Of a DNA stretch of 64,000 nucleotides, positions 31,860 through 44,367 are shown in pieces. The notes beneath the pieces were generated by a model. It searched no databases, was not told the DNA's origin, and was given only the letters and a program-made list of their open reading frames with translations. Origin of the DNA: Eurosta solidaginis (Eukaryota; Arthropoda; Insecta; Diptera; Tephritidae); the NCBI RefSeq assembly GCF_040869045.1, contig NC_090319.1, positions 14,030,314 to 14,094,313 of the forward strand, read 5' to 3'. A program made the position numbers and the translations under genes. How positions within the stretch are numbered: position 1 is the stretch's first letter; each line of letters starts with the position of its first letter.

Positions 31860-33870
31860 ATGTGTGTGTGAATGCTCTGTATTTATTAGATTGTGCGCCA
31901 CTCCAGTGCTAGTGAAGTAGCAAAGGGGCAGTGCATAAGCTCGTGCTCAAACTAGCCCACAATTTTGCTGGTAGTGGTGGTCCAGTGGAGAGAGGCACAT
32001 AAAGTTTTAAATCAGTGGTGGGCAAGCAATGCAATCATATTTTGTATTACTGATAGCGCGTCGCTGTCATTATAAGGGGAAAGCACCATTGTTCGGTTAT
32101 TTCTATATCGCTTAGCTGATTGCTAGCCGGGGTAGCGGAGCTTACTTGGGATTGGGCTTAAATCCAACTGTTGTGGGAGAACGCGCTAAGGCGCCCTTTC
32201 AAATCTGCTACTCTTGCTAAAACCTTTTTATAATCCATTCAGCTTAGCCTCCAAGTTCCATTTACGTTGACCAAAGAAAACACCTATATAGGATGTTGGA
32301 CGACTAGGACGGCGCACGTAAAACAAGTAAGTGCCATATAAAGAACCTCTTCACATCTATGACGTTTTTGGCAGTCTCGGGGTGTGGTCTCGTAAACAAG
32401 GTAAAGGTATGGTACGCGCCTCGTAAGACAATTTGCGGAACTCATTAGTTCTCTGCTCAAAGGGACAAGCACAAGATGTTTAAGCTATTCCGAACCACGG
32501 CAGCCGTATTTGTTGCCTTGAAGGTTATTTAAATCTGCTTACCGTTCAAAAAAGTTGCATGATTTCTGAGTATATACATTTTGAGATCTACTTAGTTGCT
32601 GGTCAGCTTGCTGGAGCTGAAATCTGCAATATCTATGCGTCTCACTTCTTCCCCGGGCCGATCTCAACCGCACTGAAATTTCCAATCCGTTGGGGGGCTG
32701 ATTGATGACAGTTAGTACAGTTTACCAAGTGCCACAGGCAAGGCATTACTAAATTATGGGCTCGGGATCAGCATCTATCCTAGGTGTTGCTCGTTATGTC
32801 CAAAAAGGCAGAAAGTGTGTCCTTCATAATGTAAGTAATCTCTAGACATAGAAAGAAAGAGGCATACATCTATATTTGGTCCCAGGGCATATGGGAAGGG
32901 ATGGGAATGAAAAAGCGGATGAACTAGCTAAAAACAGCGCATCCTCCGAAGCTTGATTTGTAGACATCCCAATTAGTTTGGGCGAGCTAAGAAAACGCGG
33001 GAGGTTTACATGATCGATCAAGCGGGAAAGGCGTGGACCCAACCGCGGAGCTCTATAGTGACGAAGATCATGTGTTGGTCATACAACCTTAGACTAACAA
33101 AGTTGCTTCTATCTATAAAAAGAGAGGACTAGAGACTCATGACGGGTGTTCTGACTGGACACTGCATTCTAACGTCACATGTCTTTAAATAAGGCTTGAT
33201 CGTGCCCTGTGCTTGTCAGCCTACGACTCCCGCTATTAGCGGAGCGATACATCTGTCCGACCTAGAAGCAGCAAGTGGCATATGTCCTAGAAAGCTTCTA
33301 GTATTGGCCAAGATGACCGAGTTTTTTTAGGACGGAGGTTTTTATCTACATCTTGCGGTAGCACTCAAGCAGTCTTCTCTTTGCATTCGATCTCAGCGCG
33401 GTCTGTAGACAGCGTCCTTTGTTGTCATTCCTTACCTTACCAAATGCTTCAATTCCAATTTTTTGCTCGGCGTAAGCTGAAACTGTTGTACAAAGAAAGG
33501 CCCCAACGGATCGTGCAATCCACATGGTTGATTTTTGCTCTCACAGAGTTGCGGCCTCTTTACTAACACCTTCTGATACTAGCCCGAATGCCTCGGAAAC
33601 GATGTTTTTAATTGTTTCTGACTCTTCGAACCCCTTGGCTGTAGACCCAAGTTGCCTTTTACGATAGACATGCCTACAGGAATTCTCAATATCTTCCTTC
33701 ACTGATTGCGAGGTCTTAGGCCCTTATGGCATGTTTGCATACCAACAAGCTCTCTATGCAGAAGCTGTTGCAGTGAGGAGGAAGAAGAGTCATTATTTTC
33801 TCTGCAGATGTCCGGGCCGGCAAATAAGACGACTAAGATTTCTGGTAGGAGTTAGGTAGGTAGATCTTTC
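31860..33870 (+). pseudogene. Decayed LINE, RNase H to C-terminal finger
   Basis: At 32876-32950 the frame reads LVPGHMGRDGNEKADELAKN, the RNase H WVPGHMGI.GNEKADELA block. At about 33139-33200 it reads GVLTGHCILTSHVFK. At about 33770-33845 EEEEES is followed in another phase by FLCRCPGRQIRRLRFLG, the terminal zinc finger. Many stops and shifts separate these. The order fits a Jockey/I-type ORF2 end; the finger piece may have been displaced. Confidence 0.6.
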
Positions 33871-34369
33871 GCTCCTTCTAAAGTTCATCAGATAATGCGA
33901 TTGGTTCGTTGAGAATTACAAGAAGAAGTCCCGCCGTCAGAATTCACAATGGACGAAAACGCCTCCGAGTGGAAGTGTTGACATGTACTCTCAACTTAAC
34001 CTACCTTATAATTTTGGTGATACTCCTCTAAGGGACATTTAAGTTCCTACAGGATAGTGAAAGAAAAACATACAGGTGTATGTCCAGAAAACTTATATTT
34101 TCAAATTAAATAGATCTCGCCCAAGGGTTGAAGTTAAATCACAACAGAGGTAACTTTACCAGAAACATGTATCTTAGGGAAATTCGAGAAGAACTTCATC
34201 CGCTTTTTATGGGCAACAACCGATACGGAAAAGTAATTGTTTTATTAACGGCTTATTGTTATTGGCTTCTCAGTGGTTGCTTATCGTCTTGTTATCGACG
34301 AGTTACAGATATGTCACGGATTTTGAAATGAAATTTTACAGACACCTGTTCCATAAAAAACCTATTATA
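33871..34369. other. Intergenic DNA, nothing recognised
   Basis: A 67-codon frame (34128-34331) has no family features. Confidence 0.35.
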
Positions 34370-36021
34370 AACAAGGAAAGAAGGCTAAGTTCGGGTGCAA
34401 CCGAACATTACATACTCAGCTGAGAGCTTAGCTGCGTTGGTTTCATAGGGTTTCGTAGATGGTTTATAAGTGGTTTGTCATTCCATATCACATACGTTTG
34501 AGAAATATCGACCAAACTGTAGACCAAGGGTGGCGTTTTTTGGACCGATTTTACTTCATCCTTTTCCAAATAAGGGAAAATGAGCCTAGGGTAAACCTGG
34601 AATGTGTTTATATGACATGGGTATCAAATGGAAGGTATTAAAGAGTATTTTAAAAGGGAATGGCCCGTAGTTGCATATGTGAAGGCGTTTTCGAGATATC
34701 AACCAAAATGTGGACTAGGGTGATCCAGAACATCATCTGTCGGGTGCCGATAATTTATTTATATTTATACTATATTCCTGCCATGATTTGATTTCGCCCG
34801 GCAGAACTTTTACATTTTCTTCTTCTTAATATGGTAGGTTCACACCCATTTTACAAAATTTTTTCTAAAGTTATATTTTGCGTCAATAAACCAATCCAAT
34901 TACCATGTTTCATCCCTTTTTCCGTATTTGGTATAGAATTATGGCATTTTATTAATTTTACGTAATTTTCGATATCGAAAAAGTGGGCGTAGTCATAGTG
35001 GGATTTCGGCCATTTCTTACACCAATACAAAGTGAGTTCAGATAAGTACGTGAACTGAGTTTAGTAAAGATATATCGATTTTTGCTCAAGTTATCGTGTT
35101 AACGGCCTATCGGAAGAACAAACGGTCGACTGTGTATAAAAACTGGGCGTGGCTTCAACCGATTTCGCAGAAAATAGTTATCGTCCTAGAATCTAAGCCT
35201 CTACCAAATTTCACAAGGATTGGTAAATTTTTGTTCGACTTATGGCACTAAAAGTATCCTAGACAAATTAAATGAAAAAAGGCGTAGCCACGCCCATTTT
35301 GAAATTTTCATTTATTTTTGTATTTTGTTGCACCATATCATTATTGGAGTCGAATGTTGACATAATTTACTTATATACAGTAAAGATATTAAATTTTTTG
35401 TTAAAATTTGACTTAAAAAAAATTTTTTTTTACGTGGGTGTGGTCGTTCTCCGATTTTGCTAATTTTTATTAAGCATATATATAGTAATAGGAGTAACGT
35501 TTCTGCCAAATTTCATCATGATATCTGCAACGACTGCCAAATTACAGCTTGCAAAACTTTTAAATTACCTTCTTTTAAAAGTGGGCGGTGCCACGCACAT
35601 TGTCCAAAATTTTACTAACTTTCTATTCTCCGTCATAAGTTCAACTCACCTACCAAGTTTCATCGCTTTATCTGTCTTTGGTAATGAATTATCGCATTTT
35701 TTCGGTTTTTTGAAATTTTCGATATCGAAAAAGTGGGCGTGGTTATAGTCCGATATCGTTCATTTTAAATAGCGATCTGAGATGAGTGCCCAGGAACCTA
35801 CATACCAAATTTCATCAAGATACCTCAAAATTTACTCAAGTTATCGTGTTAACGGACAAATGGACGGACGGACATGGCTCAATCGAATTTTTTTTCGATA
35901 CTGATGATTTTGGTATATCGAAGTCTATATCTATCGCGATTCCTTTATACCTCTACAACCAACCGTTATCCAATCAAAGTTAATATACTCTGTGAGCTCT
36001 GCTCAACTGAGTATAAAAATG
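34370..36021 (+). repeat. 1.6-kb dispersed repeat, copy B
   Basis: Starts ACAAGGAAAGAAGGCTAAGT, ends GAGCTCTGCTCAACTGAGTA plus TAAAAAT. Contains the hairpin GTTCGGGTGCAACCGAAC and one clear 130-bp unit near 34600. The minus-strand frame at 35509-35312 recurs in copy C (41780-41583), but this mirrors the DNA similarity and differs at the ends, so it is not taken as a gene. Confidence 0.85.
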
Positions 36022-36371
36022 TTAAGCACTTCCTTTATATATATGGACAAAAATCAGCGAAAAATGTCACCTTATATAAAGACATATTCTTGCTAAACTT
36101 TGATTTTTAAATTTTGACATAGAAATTGCAAAAATATTTATGAGAAGTAAAAATATAAAGGTGGAGCGCAATTCATTGACTAATAATATCTCCTTTCCTA
36201 CCAACATTCCAATCCAAGTAATGTGCGCTCCACTTTTATATTTTTACTTCTTATAAATATTTTTGCAATTTCTATGTCAAAATTTAAAAATCAAAGTTTA
36301 GCAAGAATATGTCTTTATATAAGTAGAAAATTTTCGCTGATTTCGTCCATTTATATAAAGGAAGTGCTTAA
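36022..36371. mobile_element. 350-bp foldback element with TTAA at both ends
   Basis: Two arms of about 150 bp are reverse complements: left from TTAAGCACTTCCTTTATATA (36022), right ending TATATAAAGGAAGTGCTTAA (36371), around a centre of about 60 bp. The arms include GACATATTCTTGCTAAACTT and its complement. TTAA at both ends fits a TTAA- or TA-targeting MITE. It abuts the end of the copy B repeat. Transcription would give a long hairpin RNA. Confidence 0.75.
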
Positions 36372-37595
36372 AATGTTTGTATTTTATTTTTATTTTCTCC
36401 TTTTCTTATAGTTTCTCGGTGTCTTAATCTATCTGTTAAGTTTTACGCTTGTAGCTCAATGACAACTTACATAAAAATCAATCCCAAAATTCCCTCCGTT
36501 CCGTTCGATGATCAGTCCGTGCGTTCCTACCGAAACTTTTTGTATTGTGTCATAGGCTGTCATCGACCCCTGAATTAAGCTCTAAATGTTTAGCCTCTAG
36601 CTCATCGAGAAGTTACTTACAACCCGGTTTCAAATTTCCAAATTATTATCTAATTTTTCGATCCGTGCGCTACCTAATGGAATTTTTTTCTCCTTTTGTT
36701 GCTTTGTCACGATGTCTTAACGTGAATTTATTAATTAGTATGAACTCAACAAAACTAATCGCCAAGTACGAATTGCGGTGGCTTTCATTGGAACTTGGTG
36801 CCTGTTCAGTTTTTCTTTTGAAGTATGAAGTGGTTGGAAGGAATTCAGTTATGACCCACAGTTCCAACGAATTGCAGAATTTATATTTGCTCATTTTTAA
36901 TCGCAACGACATTCTTAAAAACAGGGAAATTCCAATCCACAAATATTCCTTCAAAGAAAATATTTGAATTCGCAAACAAAATGACCAAACTTATCTTACT
37001 TCTTATCCTACTTGTATTAGTCAGTCAGTATACTTGCTTAAAAAACTGAACTTATCTTCATGAAATTTGTACACAAATTTCTGCAACTCAGAAAAGGACA
37101 TATGTAAAGTTTCAATAATTTATTCGTTATGGAGATATGAAAACAAATATGATCCAAATAGGGAAACAATTTTAGAGATATCCTCCAAACTGTTGATAGC
37201 CCCTAAGTGCATGGAACCTTTGCACTTTTTCACTCAGAGACATTTGTGTCCAATGTGAATGCCCTCAGTGAGTGCTAGTTTACTTCCCAGCAGACCTCAA
37301 CGAACTTTCTCTCATGAACTTAAGTAGGAGCGAAAGATCCACCTTCCCAATCTCTACCGAACCGGTGGAAAATCGTGCGTCCGGAACTCTGAATCATCAT
37401 CATTTATTGCCTTCAATATCGCAGTGCTCAGGGACAAAAGAAATGGAGATATTGCGATACCTAATGGGCGCCAGCAAGGCGCACAATCTTGGACTCTAAC
37501 GCCTTCAAAGCGGCCTAATTGTCAACAAAAGTAGGCCCCAAATCGGTTTTTATAATGTGGATACGAAACATAAGGTACTTATGAGAACTGCGATG
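36372..37595. other. Intergenic DNA, nothing recognised
   Basis: A 140-codon frame (36545-36967, +) overlaps a 101-codon frame on the other strand. Neither shows a domain, and composition is like the surroundings. Confidence 0.35.
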
Positions 37596-37870
37596 AATAG
37601 TGGCAAAAATATCTCAAGCTCTACTGGATCATTTCGGGGATATTTCCGAACAGTTTCGGGATCGTTTTGGAAAAGCTATGGAAAATTGTTTTCAGGACTA
37701 TTTTGGGATCACTTAGAGACTATATCTAAATTCTTTAGGGATAATTTCGAGAATATTTCAACACATTTTCGCTATAGTTTCGAGATTGGTTCCTTTCGGA
37801 ACTATTTCGGGATAGTTCGGAACCATCTTTATATCAATTCGGCATTGTTGGACTATTTTGTTGTTGTTTT
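37596..37870 (+). repeat. Degenerate TTTCGGGA-type repeat
   Basis: Short phrases such as ATTTCGGGGATATTTCCG, TTTCGGGATCG and AACTATTTCGGGATAG recur roughly every 20-35 bp with poor phase. The complement of the same phrases dominates 54690-55340 and 55700-55870. The frame across it (FRGYFRTVSGSFWKS) is a by-product. Confidence 0.65.
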
Positions 37871-38095
37871 AGGTATGAGTAGGTTATCATTTTGATGCGT
37901 AGGCATTATTTTCGGCATTGTTCTTTGACAACTCCTATAATATTGTCAGCATGTTGTCATCAGTCCCCCCTCCGCTTTGGGAAAGTTACTTTAAAATGGT
38001 TACAACTCTGGAGTCCATTTAGCTTAAGACATGAATATTTTGTTTGTGGGTCTAATGTTAAACAAATGGGAGAAGTACAACTCATAAACTAAAGC

Positions 38096-38900
38096 AATAA
38101 TGAAAGAAGAGTTTGCGAGATAGGGAGGATAGAGAGTAGAAAAAGGGGAGAAAAATATAAAAATAAGCGAAATAATGGCTGAAAGCCGAAAAAAGGAAAG
38201 ATAAAGATAGAAACAGGGTTGGGAGTAAATGGAGAGCAAAAAGAAGAACAAGGAAAACGAAAGAGATGAAGGAACCAGAGTGGAGTCTAAAAAAAGGTGT
38301 GAGGCAACGAAAAATGAAGTAAGGTGAAAGGAAAGGGAGGTTAAAAGGAAGAAAAGGAAGAAGGTATGACCTAAAAAGTTCAATGTGATCATATTAAGCC
38401 GAGATGTTCGGACTAGCACCTTAATGGTGCTTGTTTTTGGAACACACCGAATTTATATTCTCCAAAGGACCATCCACATCGACAACATTTCCCAAAATCT
38501 TCGGGGAGTGTCGTTATCGCTACAAGAAGAGTGCGAAGGAACAAGAGAGAGGGAGAGGCAGCCAGGCAGGAAAACGGAAAGTTGTTGGGTTGGAGAGGAA
38601 AAGGCGCATGTCAGTACACCGAGGAAGACATAAATGACGAGAAAGGAAAGAAGAATTGGAGAGAAAAATTTGCGAAATGGGATTGTAAAGATAAGAGAGA
38701 TATTAAAAAAAATTGTTTAAATAATGATAGCGAATCGAAAAAAGACTAAGTCCGCTTCAATGGTGAAGATCGAGGCAGAGATCGTGGGAGAGGAAGTAGG
38801 AGCGCAAAAGAAAGAGGAGCAGTTAAGAGTAAAGAGTGATACTACAATGCAAAGGAAGAAGCAGGTGGAGAGAGATGAGCAGAAAGTAATAAATAACTGC
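38096..38900 (+). repeat. Purine-rich tract with embedded short repeat
   Basis: About 800 bp strongly biased to A and G on the plus strand. Between about 38375 and 38525 lies copy 5 of the short interspersed repeat (GATGTTCGGACTAGCACC, CAAAGGACCATCCACATCG, CTTCGGGGAGTGTCGTTATC). Several overlapping Lys/Glu/Arg-rich frames are composition artefacts. Confidence 0.6.
38375..38528 (+). repeat. Short interspersed repeat, copy 5
   Basis: Same family as 180-405, ending in ATCGCTACAAGAAGAG in place of the usual CAA tail. Confidence 0.7.
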
Positions 38901-39134
38901 GGTTTGGATGACATTTGAACTATTTTTACATTACACCAAACCGTAGCAAAACGAGGCAGGGTTTTCTAGTTAACAAGAAATCATACTAAAAGCATGACAT
39001 CATATTTCAATACTAATATTTTCTTACTACGAAATTATGGCGATTCTTAAAACTAATTGGGAAATTTCACAACATTCCTTAGACTAAACGCGTGACACAT
39101 AACACATGACCACCTTAGAGCTACATATATATTA

Positions 39135-39680
39135 ACCTGGGTCAATTTGTATGGACGAAAGTTAACCGATATCGCGCCATCGATTTTTCGATAGGATTTG
39201 GGCTCAGGAAAAAAAAGTTCCACTATGCATACCGTGGCACAATCTTAACAACCGGTAGAAAAACGAGGTAAGAAAGCACACAAAATTCTCAATATTGCTA
39301 ACTACACACGGTAGCTTCAACTTGTACGGTTGCTCTCACAGCTATTGTATTCGTAGTTCGAACAGAAGGTAGCATTGGCGCTACATAGGAGAGATCGTGA
39401 AAGAGGGGTGGTCTTTCCCTTGTTACACATCCCACCATTCAGTAAAATCTATTTGAAAATAATGAGCAAAAAATCCTTACCGCAACCCTGGCAATTTTAC
39501 AGCCAATAGCACGAGATTGGACCTTGTAGAACAAACAGATGATAAACGTTCAGCGCGGTGACTGTAGACGTCCCAGCAAAGTAGTAGATAGGGCGAAGGG
39601 TCTATATACTACTAAAATAAAAATCCGCTAAAAATGCTGTCGATAACAGTTTTTTGAAAAAAAAAAAAAAAAAAAAAAAA

Positions 39681-39730
<50 letters not shown>

Positions 39731-39933
39731 GAAAATTTTACAATCAAATGAAAATTTTTGTAGTAGGTCATGAAAAAAACCTTAAAAATCAAAGTCAAAA
39801 AAAGTAAAAAAAATGAAATTTCGCAGGCTCGAAAATAATTTTTTTGAATATGCGTAGTGAAAAATTTTTTTCCTGAGCCCAAATCCTATCGAAAAATCGA
39901 TGGCACAATATCGGTTAATAAATCGACCCAGTC
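39135..39933. mobile_element. 800-bp element with about 49-bp inverted ends
   Basis: The left end carries GTTAACCGATATCGCGCCAT, CGATTTTTCGATAGGATTTG and GGCTCAGGA. The right end (about 39871-39920) is its reverse complement with about three mismatches. The outermost GGGTCAAT and ATCGACCCA also pair. The interior holds an A-run and an AT dinucleotide microsatellite (39655-39727) and no gene. Class unknown; it behaves as a MITE-like non-autonomous element. Confidence 0.65.
39658..39727. repeat. A-run and AT microsatellite
   Basis: About 24 A followed by about 24 AT dinucleotides. Lengths here are prone to sequencing error. Confidence 0.9.
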
Positions 39934-40597
39934 TAATATATATCCTAACATATCACCTCAACGCTTCAATACTTCAGCACTACGCTTCATTAGCGTCATA
40001 GCGCCGTAGCGCGCACTCATAAAATATTTTCCAGAAATTCCCAATTCCATTCGATTAGTCAAACAGAAATCACACAAATTATGAGAAGTAGAATAATCAA
40101 AAGCGAAGTTGGTGTGCTGTGTATCTACAAAGTTGGTATTAAGGACGATGCTGCAAACTGCAGTGCAAAACGACTTGGGCCTGTGTTTCGCTTCGTTTCA
40201 CTTTTCACTACTCCCATTTCTTGGTACTCGCCCATAAAATCAATTCGTTATTGTCGTGTGCAATACCAAATTTGAACATTGACCAATACCTTTTTTAGTT
40301 GCATCCTTTTGCATCAAAACAATTTCAGCAATGGCATGAAATAGCGCCAGAAGAATGATCGGCGTTTAATGTGAGACCAGCACCCAAGCACCACCAACAT
40401 CATCACGAGCAACATCATCACCGCTGCTGATGCTAAATTCCCTAATTGCTGCAGCGTGTGCTAAAACACAACCTAAGATTATTGTTTGCAGGAGATCTTC
40501 ATGATTGGCGCGGCCGCTCGCCTCGAGTTCACGATTCTCGATCAATACAAGCGAAAGGTATTTGGGTATATATGTAGAAGGTGCAATTTGAAGAACA
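39934..40597. other. Repeat-poor intergenic block
   Basis: No coding frame or element ends. CACCAACATCATCACGAGCA and CATCATCACCGCTGCTGATG make it look like ordinary single-copy fly DNA. Confidence 0.35.
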
Positions 40598-42294
40598 ACA
40601 AGTAAGGAAGGCTAAGTTCGGGTGTAACTGAACATTACATACTCAGCTGAGAGTTATAGAGACAAAATAAGGGAAAATCACCATGTAGGAAAATGAAACT
40701 AGGGCAACCCTGGAATGTGTTTGTATGGCATGGGTATCAAATGGAAGGTATTAAAGAGTATTTTAAAAGGGAGTAGGCCATAGTTCTATAAGTGGACGCC
40801 ATTTCGGGATATCGCCAGAAAGGTGGACCAGGAGTGACTCTAGAATGTGCTCATACGATATGGGTATCAAATGAAAGGTGTCAATGAGTATTTTAAAAGG
40901 GAGTGGGCCATAGTTCTATAGGTGGACGCCTTTTCGAGATATCGCCATAAAGGTGGACCAGGGGTGACTCTAGAATTTGTTTGTTCGATATGGACATCAA
41001 ATGAAAGGTATTAATGAGTATTTTAAAAGGGAGTGGTGGTAGTTGTATATGTGAAGGCGTTTTCGAGATATTGACCAAAATGTGGACCAGGGTGACCCAG
41101 AACATCATCGGTCGGGTACCGCTAATTTTTATATATGTAATACCACGAGCAGTTATATTTTGCGCATTAACTAATCTAATTACCATGTTTCATCCCTTTT
41201 TTCGTATTTAGTATAGAATTATGGAATTTTTTTCATTTTTCGTAACTTTCGATATCGCGTGGTCAAGTCGGATTTCCGCCATTTTTTACACCAATACAAA
41301 GTGAGATCAGGTAAATACGTGAACTGAAAAATATATCGATTTTGGCTCAAGTTATCGTGTTAACGGCCGAGCGGAAGGACAGACTGTCGACTGTGTATAA
41401 AAACTGGGCGTGGCTTCAACAGATTTCGCCCTTTTTCACAGAAAACTGTTATCGTCCTAGAATCTAAGCCCCTACCAAATTTCACAAAGATTGGTAAATT
41501 TTTGTTCGGCTTATGGCATTAAAAGTATCCTATACAATCTAAATGAAAAAGGGCGGAGCCACACTCATGTTGAAATTTTCTTTTATTTTAGCATTTTATT
41601 GCACCATATCATTACTGGAGTCGAATGTTGACATAATTTACTTATATACTGTAAGGATATAACATTTTTTGTTAAAATTTGACTTAAACAAATTTTTTTT
41701 TTACGTGGGTGTGGTCGTTCTCCGATTTTGCTAATTTTTATTAAGCATATATATAGTAATAGGAGTAACGTTTCTGCCAAATTTCATCATGATGTCTGCA
41801 ACGCCTGCCAAATTACAGCTTGCAAAACTTTTAAATTACCTTCTTTTAAAAGTGGGCGGTGCCACGCCCATTGTCCAAAATTTTACTAATTTTCTATTTT
41901 GCGTCATAAGTTCAACTCACATACCAAGTTTCATCGCTTTATCCGTCTTTGGTAAGGAATTATCGCACTTTTTCGGTTTTTCGAAATTTTCGATATCGAA
42001 AAAGTGGGCGTGGTTATAGTCCGATATCGTTCATTTTTAATAGCGATCTCAGATGAGTGCCCAGGAACGTACATACCAAATTTCATCAAGATACTTCAAA
42101 ATTTACTCAAGTTATCGTGTTAACGGACAGACGGACGGACGAACATGGCTCAATCAAATTTTTTTTCGATACTGATGATTTTGATACTTATATGGAAGTC
42201 TATATCTATCTCGATTCCTTTTTACCTATACAACCAACCGTTATCCAATCAAAGTTAATATACTCTATGAGCTCTGCTCAACTGAGTATAAAAA
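40598..42294 (+). repeat. 1.6-kb dispersed repeat, copy C
   Basis: Starts ACAAGTAAGGAAGGCTAAGT, ends GAGCTCTGCTCAACTGAGTA plus TAAAAAC. Three 130-bp internal units begin at 40713, 40843 and 40973, the most of any copy here. The rest aligns with copies A and B. Confidence 0.85.
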
Positions 42295-42449
42295 CAATCA
42301 ATGGTATGAGCTTAAAAACAAAAGGTAGCACAGCGATCACCGCAATTTTGGACTATAAATGTAGCGAAGCAACAAGAAACATCGACGATAAAAGCACAGT
42401 GTAACGGCAGCAACAAACACAAGTAAGAATGTTTGACTTTAAGCGTCGA

Positions 42450-43240
42450 GCTACACATTATATAACCACCAGAGAGTTCGATAACAATCCTGCACAATAT
42501 AACTGTGAGCAGGGGTTTTGACATTTCATTGTCTGATGGGAGTCCATGCAGTGCGTACCAACATACTCGAAAACGAACTCTCGCTGCAGCTTCATCGAGC
42601 ACGATGAGGTGGAATCATCGATATACTTCATGCTAGACTGCCCAGATTTTTCCTGAACTAGGTGCAAGTGAACTTTCCCTACAGGGTTGGCTACAATTCA
42701 ACCTAACCTTACGTGGCAGTGAGCAGGATTTCAGCTTCTCAACACGTCTTTTCTCAGGACTGCTCTACAGAAACGGCTTGTCATTCGGCTGCCAAACTGA
42801 TTGATGGGCCACTGGAGAGTAAAGAATTTTGCTGCGAGCCTTTCTTGACATCTTTCAATAATTTCCTTAAAAGGGCAATTTTAAAATGTTCTACCAGCGC
42901 TCTCAGTCCAATTAACTCTGGTAGAATTTGTCAACAGATTTCTGAGAAGCACATAAAGGTGGGAAGGGGTAGGCCACAAAAGTAAGTTCGTTCCATGGGT
43001 TGTAAAAGACTTACTTCAGGATCATTAGGATAAATCGGCAAATGCTGGAGGTCCTCGCCAAGCACTTTGACTAAATAATATGATGGTAAACATCAATATG
43101 GCGGTCGGGATATATTTGTATATATATCGAACACCGATTTCCGCCTTATTCGTAACTTTATCAACAAGTGTCCTAATAAGTTTTCCTTTAACTGGGTAGC
43201 TGCCACCCAACCTGACCTAACCAATCAGCGATGTTTTTGG
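42450..43240 (+). pseudogene. LINE tail remnants
   Basis: At about 42599-42658 the plus strand reads EHDEVESSIYFMLDCPDFS and a stop, resembling the EHFLLDCPAF zinc-finger end of LINE ORF2. AACCTAACC-type phrases at 42700 and 43200 are common near the ends of such elements. The intervening 90-codon frame (42713-42985) has no domain. Confidence 0.45.
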
Positions 43241-43370
43241 ACTAAGTTTCTTCTTTAAGTTGTTTGTATTTTTGGTAGCTTAAATCTTCATGCGAAATTG
43301 ACGGTATCTTCAGTATTGTCTCCAGACTTTATACGATTGTCCTTTGTAAGTTTCTGGTAATAATTATTAT

Positions 43371-43498
43371 ATTGTAACGTGCACGTACCAGTGCATCCAC
43401 CCTTTTGTCGCCGTCAACATGGAATGCCCCAGCTAGCTCCGGACATAAGGCGTGGTCCTCAACCCTGATCCATGTTGACGGGGGGTGGATGTTACAAT
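43371..43498. repeat. 128-bp interrupted inverted repeat
   Basis: Three nested paired segments: ATTGTAAC with GTTACAAT (43371-43378, 43491-43498), CATCCACCC with GGGTGGATG (43394-43402, 43483-43491), and CCGTCAACATGGA with TCCATGTTGACGG (43411-43423, 43469-43481). GC-rich in an AT-rich context. Could be a small MITE or a structured RNA segment. Confidence 0.6.
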
Positions 43499-44367
43499 CG
43501 TCCTCGTTCATCTACCTACATTCACCGGAAGCCCGCCCATCCTTGGACCGCTCGATTTCTTTGCTACTTCAGCGAGTCCCCTTCCTACCTTTACTCCGAA
43601 TGATTCCACAGTACGTACCCTTTTGTCATCCTTCACTCCCCTCCCAATCAAATTTAGCCAACCATATTCATAGAGCTTTAGCTCAACTCAACATATATAT
43701 ATATATATTTTCTTTTAACCACAGTAAAAAGGACAGAATTTCAAAAAAACCGGAAGTGCCACTTTGGCTTATATAATATATATTGATTTCTTTTTTTTTT
43801 GTAAATAATAAAAAGGTTACGTAAATAAGTAAAACACATATATAACATACAATTGTTCCCTATTAGTTATTGGACCTTCTGTCACACAAAGGACCAAACC
43901 TCTATATTGCTCAATCGAAGCAGTAATGTGATTGATTTCCTTACACCCAGAATCCTACGACCTACCTAACAGAGCTCTATTTGGTAATAATAGGTATTTC
44001 TTGGGAGCCAGGCCTCTGTGGCCTCAAAAGAAAACGGAGGTAAAATTTTAAGTTTTTGGGTTTGGTGTATTCGTGTGACCGCAGCCACAAACTGTACATC
44101 AAGATCAATTTTACGACAGAAAAAGAAACAAATAAAACTTATATAAAGATCAAAAAAAATGTTTTCGTTGATTTAGGACTGGTTGCTCGCAGTCGAGTTG
44201 GAATAACCCCTTTCCAAAATGTCTCGGTTTTGTAGCCACTGTAAAATTGTTTTTTGGCATGGATGTGAGCTTTGTTGTTGTTTCGTGAGCCAATAGCACG
44301 AAAGAAGCAAATGCAAAACAAACTAATGTTGCCCCATTAGTGGCATTTGGGAAGAAGGCAAAGATAT
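43499..44367. other. Intergenic DNA, nothing recognised
   Basis: Contains a short TA run at 43693-43709. No coding or element signature was assigned. Confidence 0.35.

Noticed and set aside
35312..35509. Minus frame shared between 1.6-kb repeat copies B and C as a conserved gene
   Set aside because: Shared because the DNA is repeated; broken or altered in copies A and D, no domain.
36545..36967. 140-codon plus frame as a gene
   Set aside because: A long frame also exists on the opposite strand, and there is no motif or codon signature; treated as chance.
38385..38918. Overlapping Lys/Glu/Arg-rich frames
   Set aside because: By-products of a purine-rich tract; all three phases look alike.
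40509..40527. GCGGCCGC and CTCGAG (NotI and XhoI sites) within 20 bp, like a cloning linker
   Set aside because: Flanking sequence is continuous ordinary DNA with no vector sequence; most likely chance.
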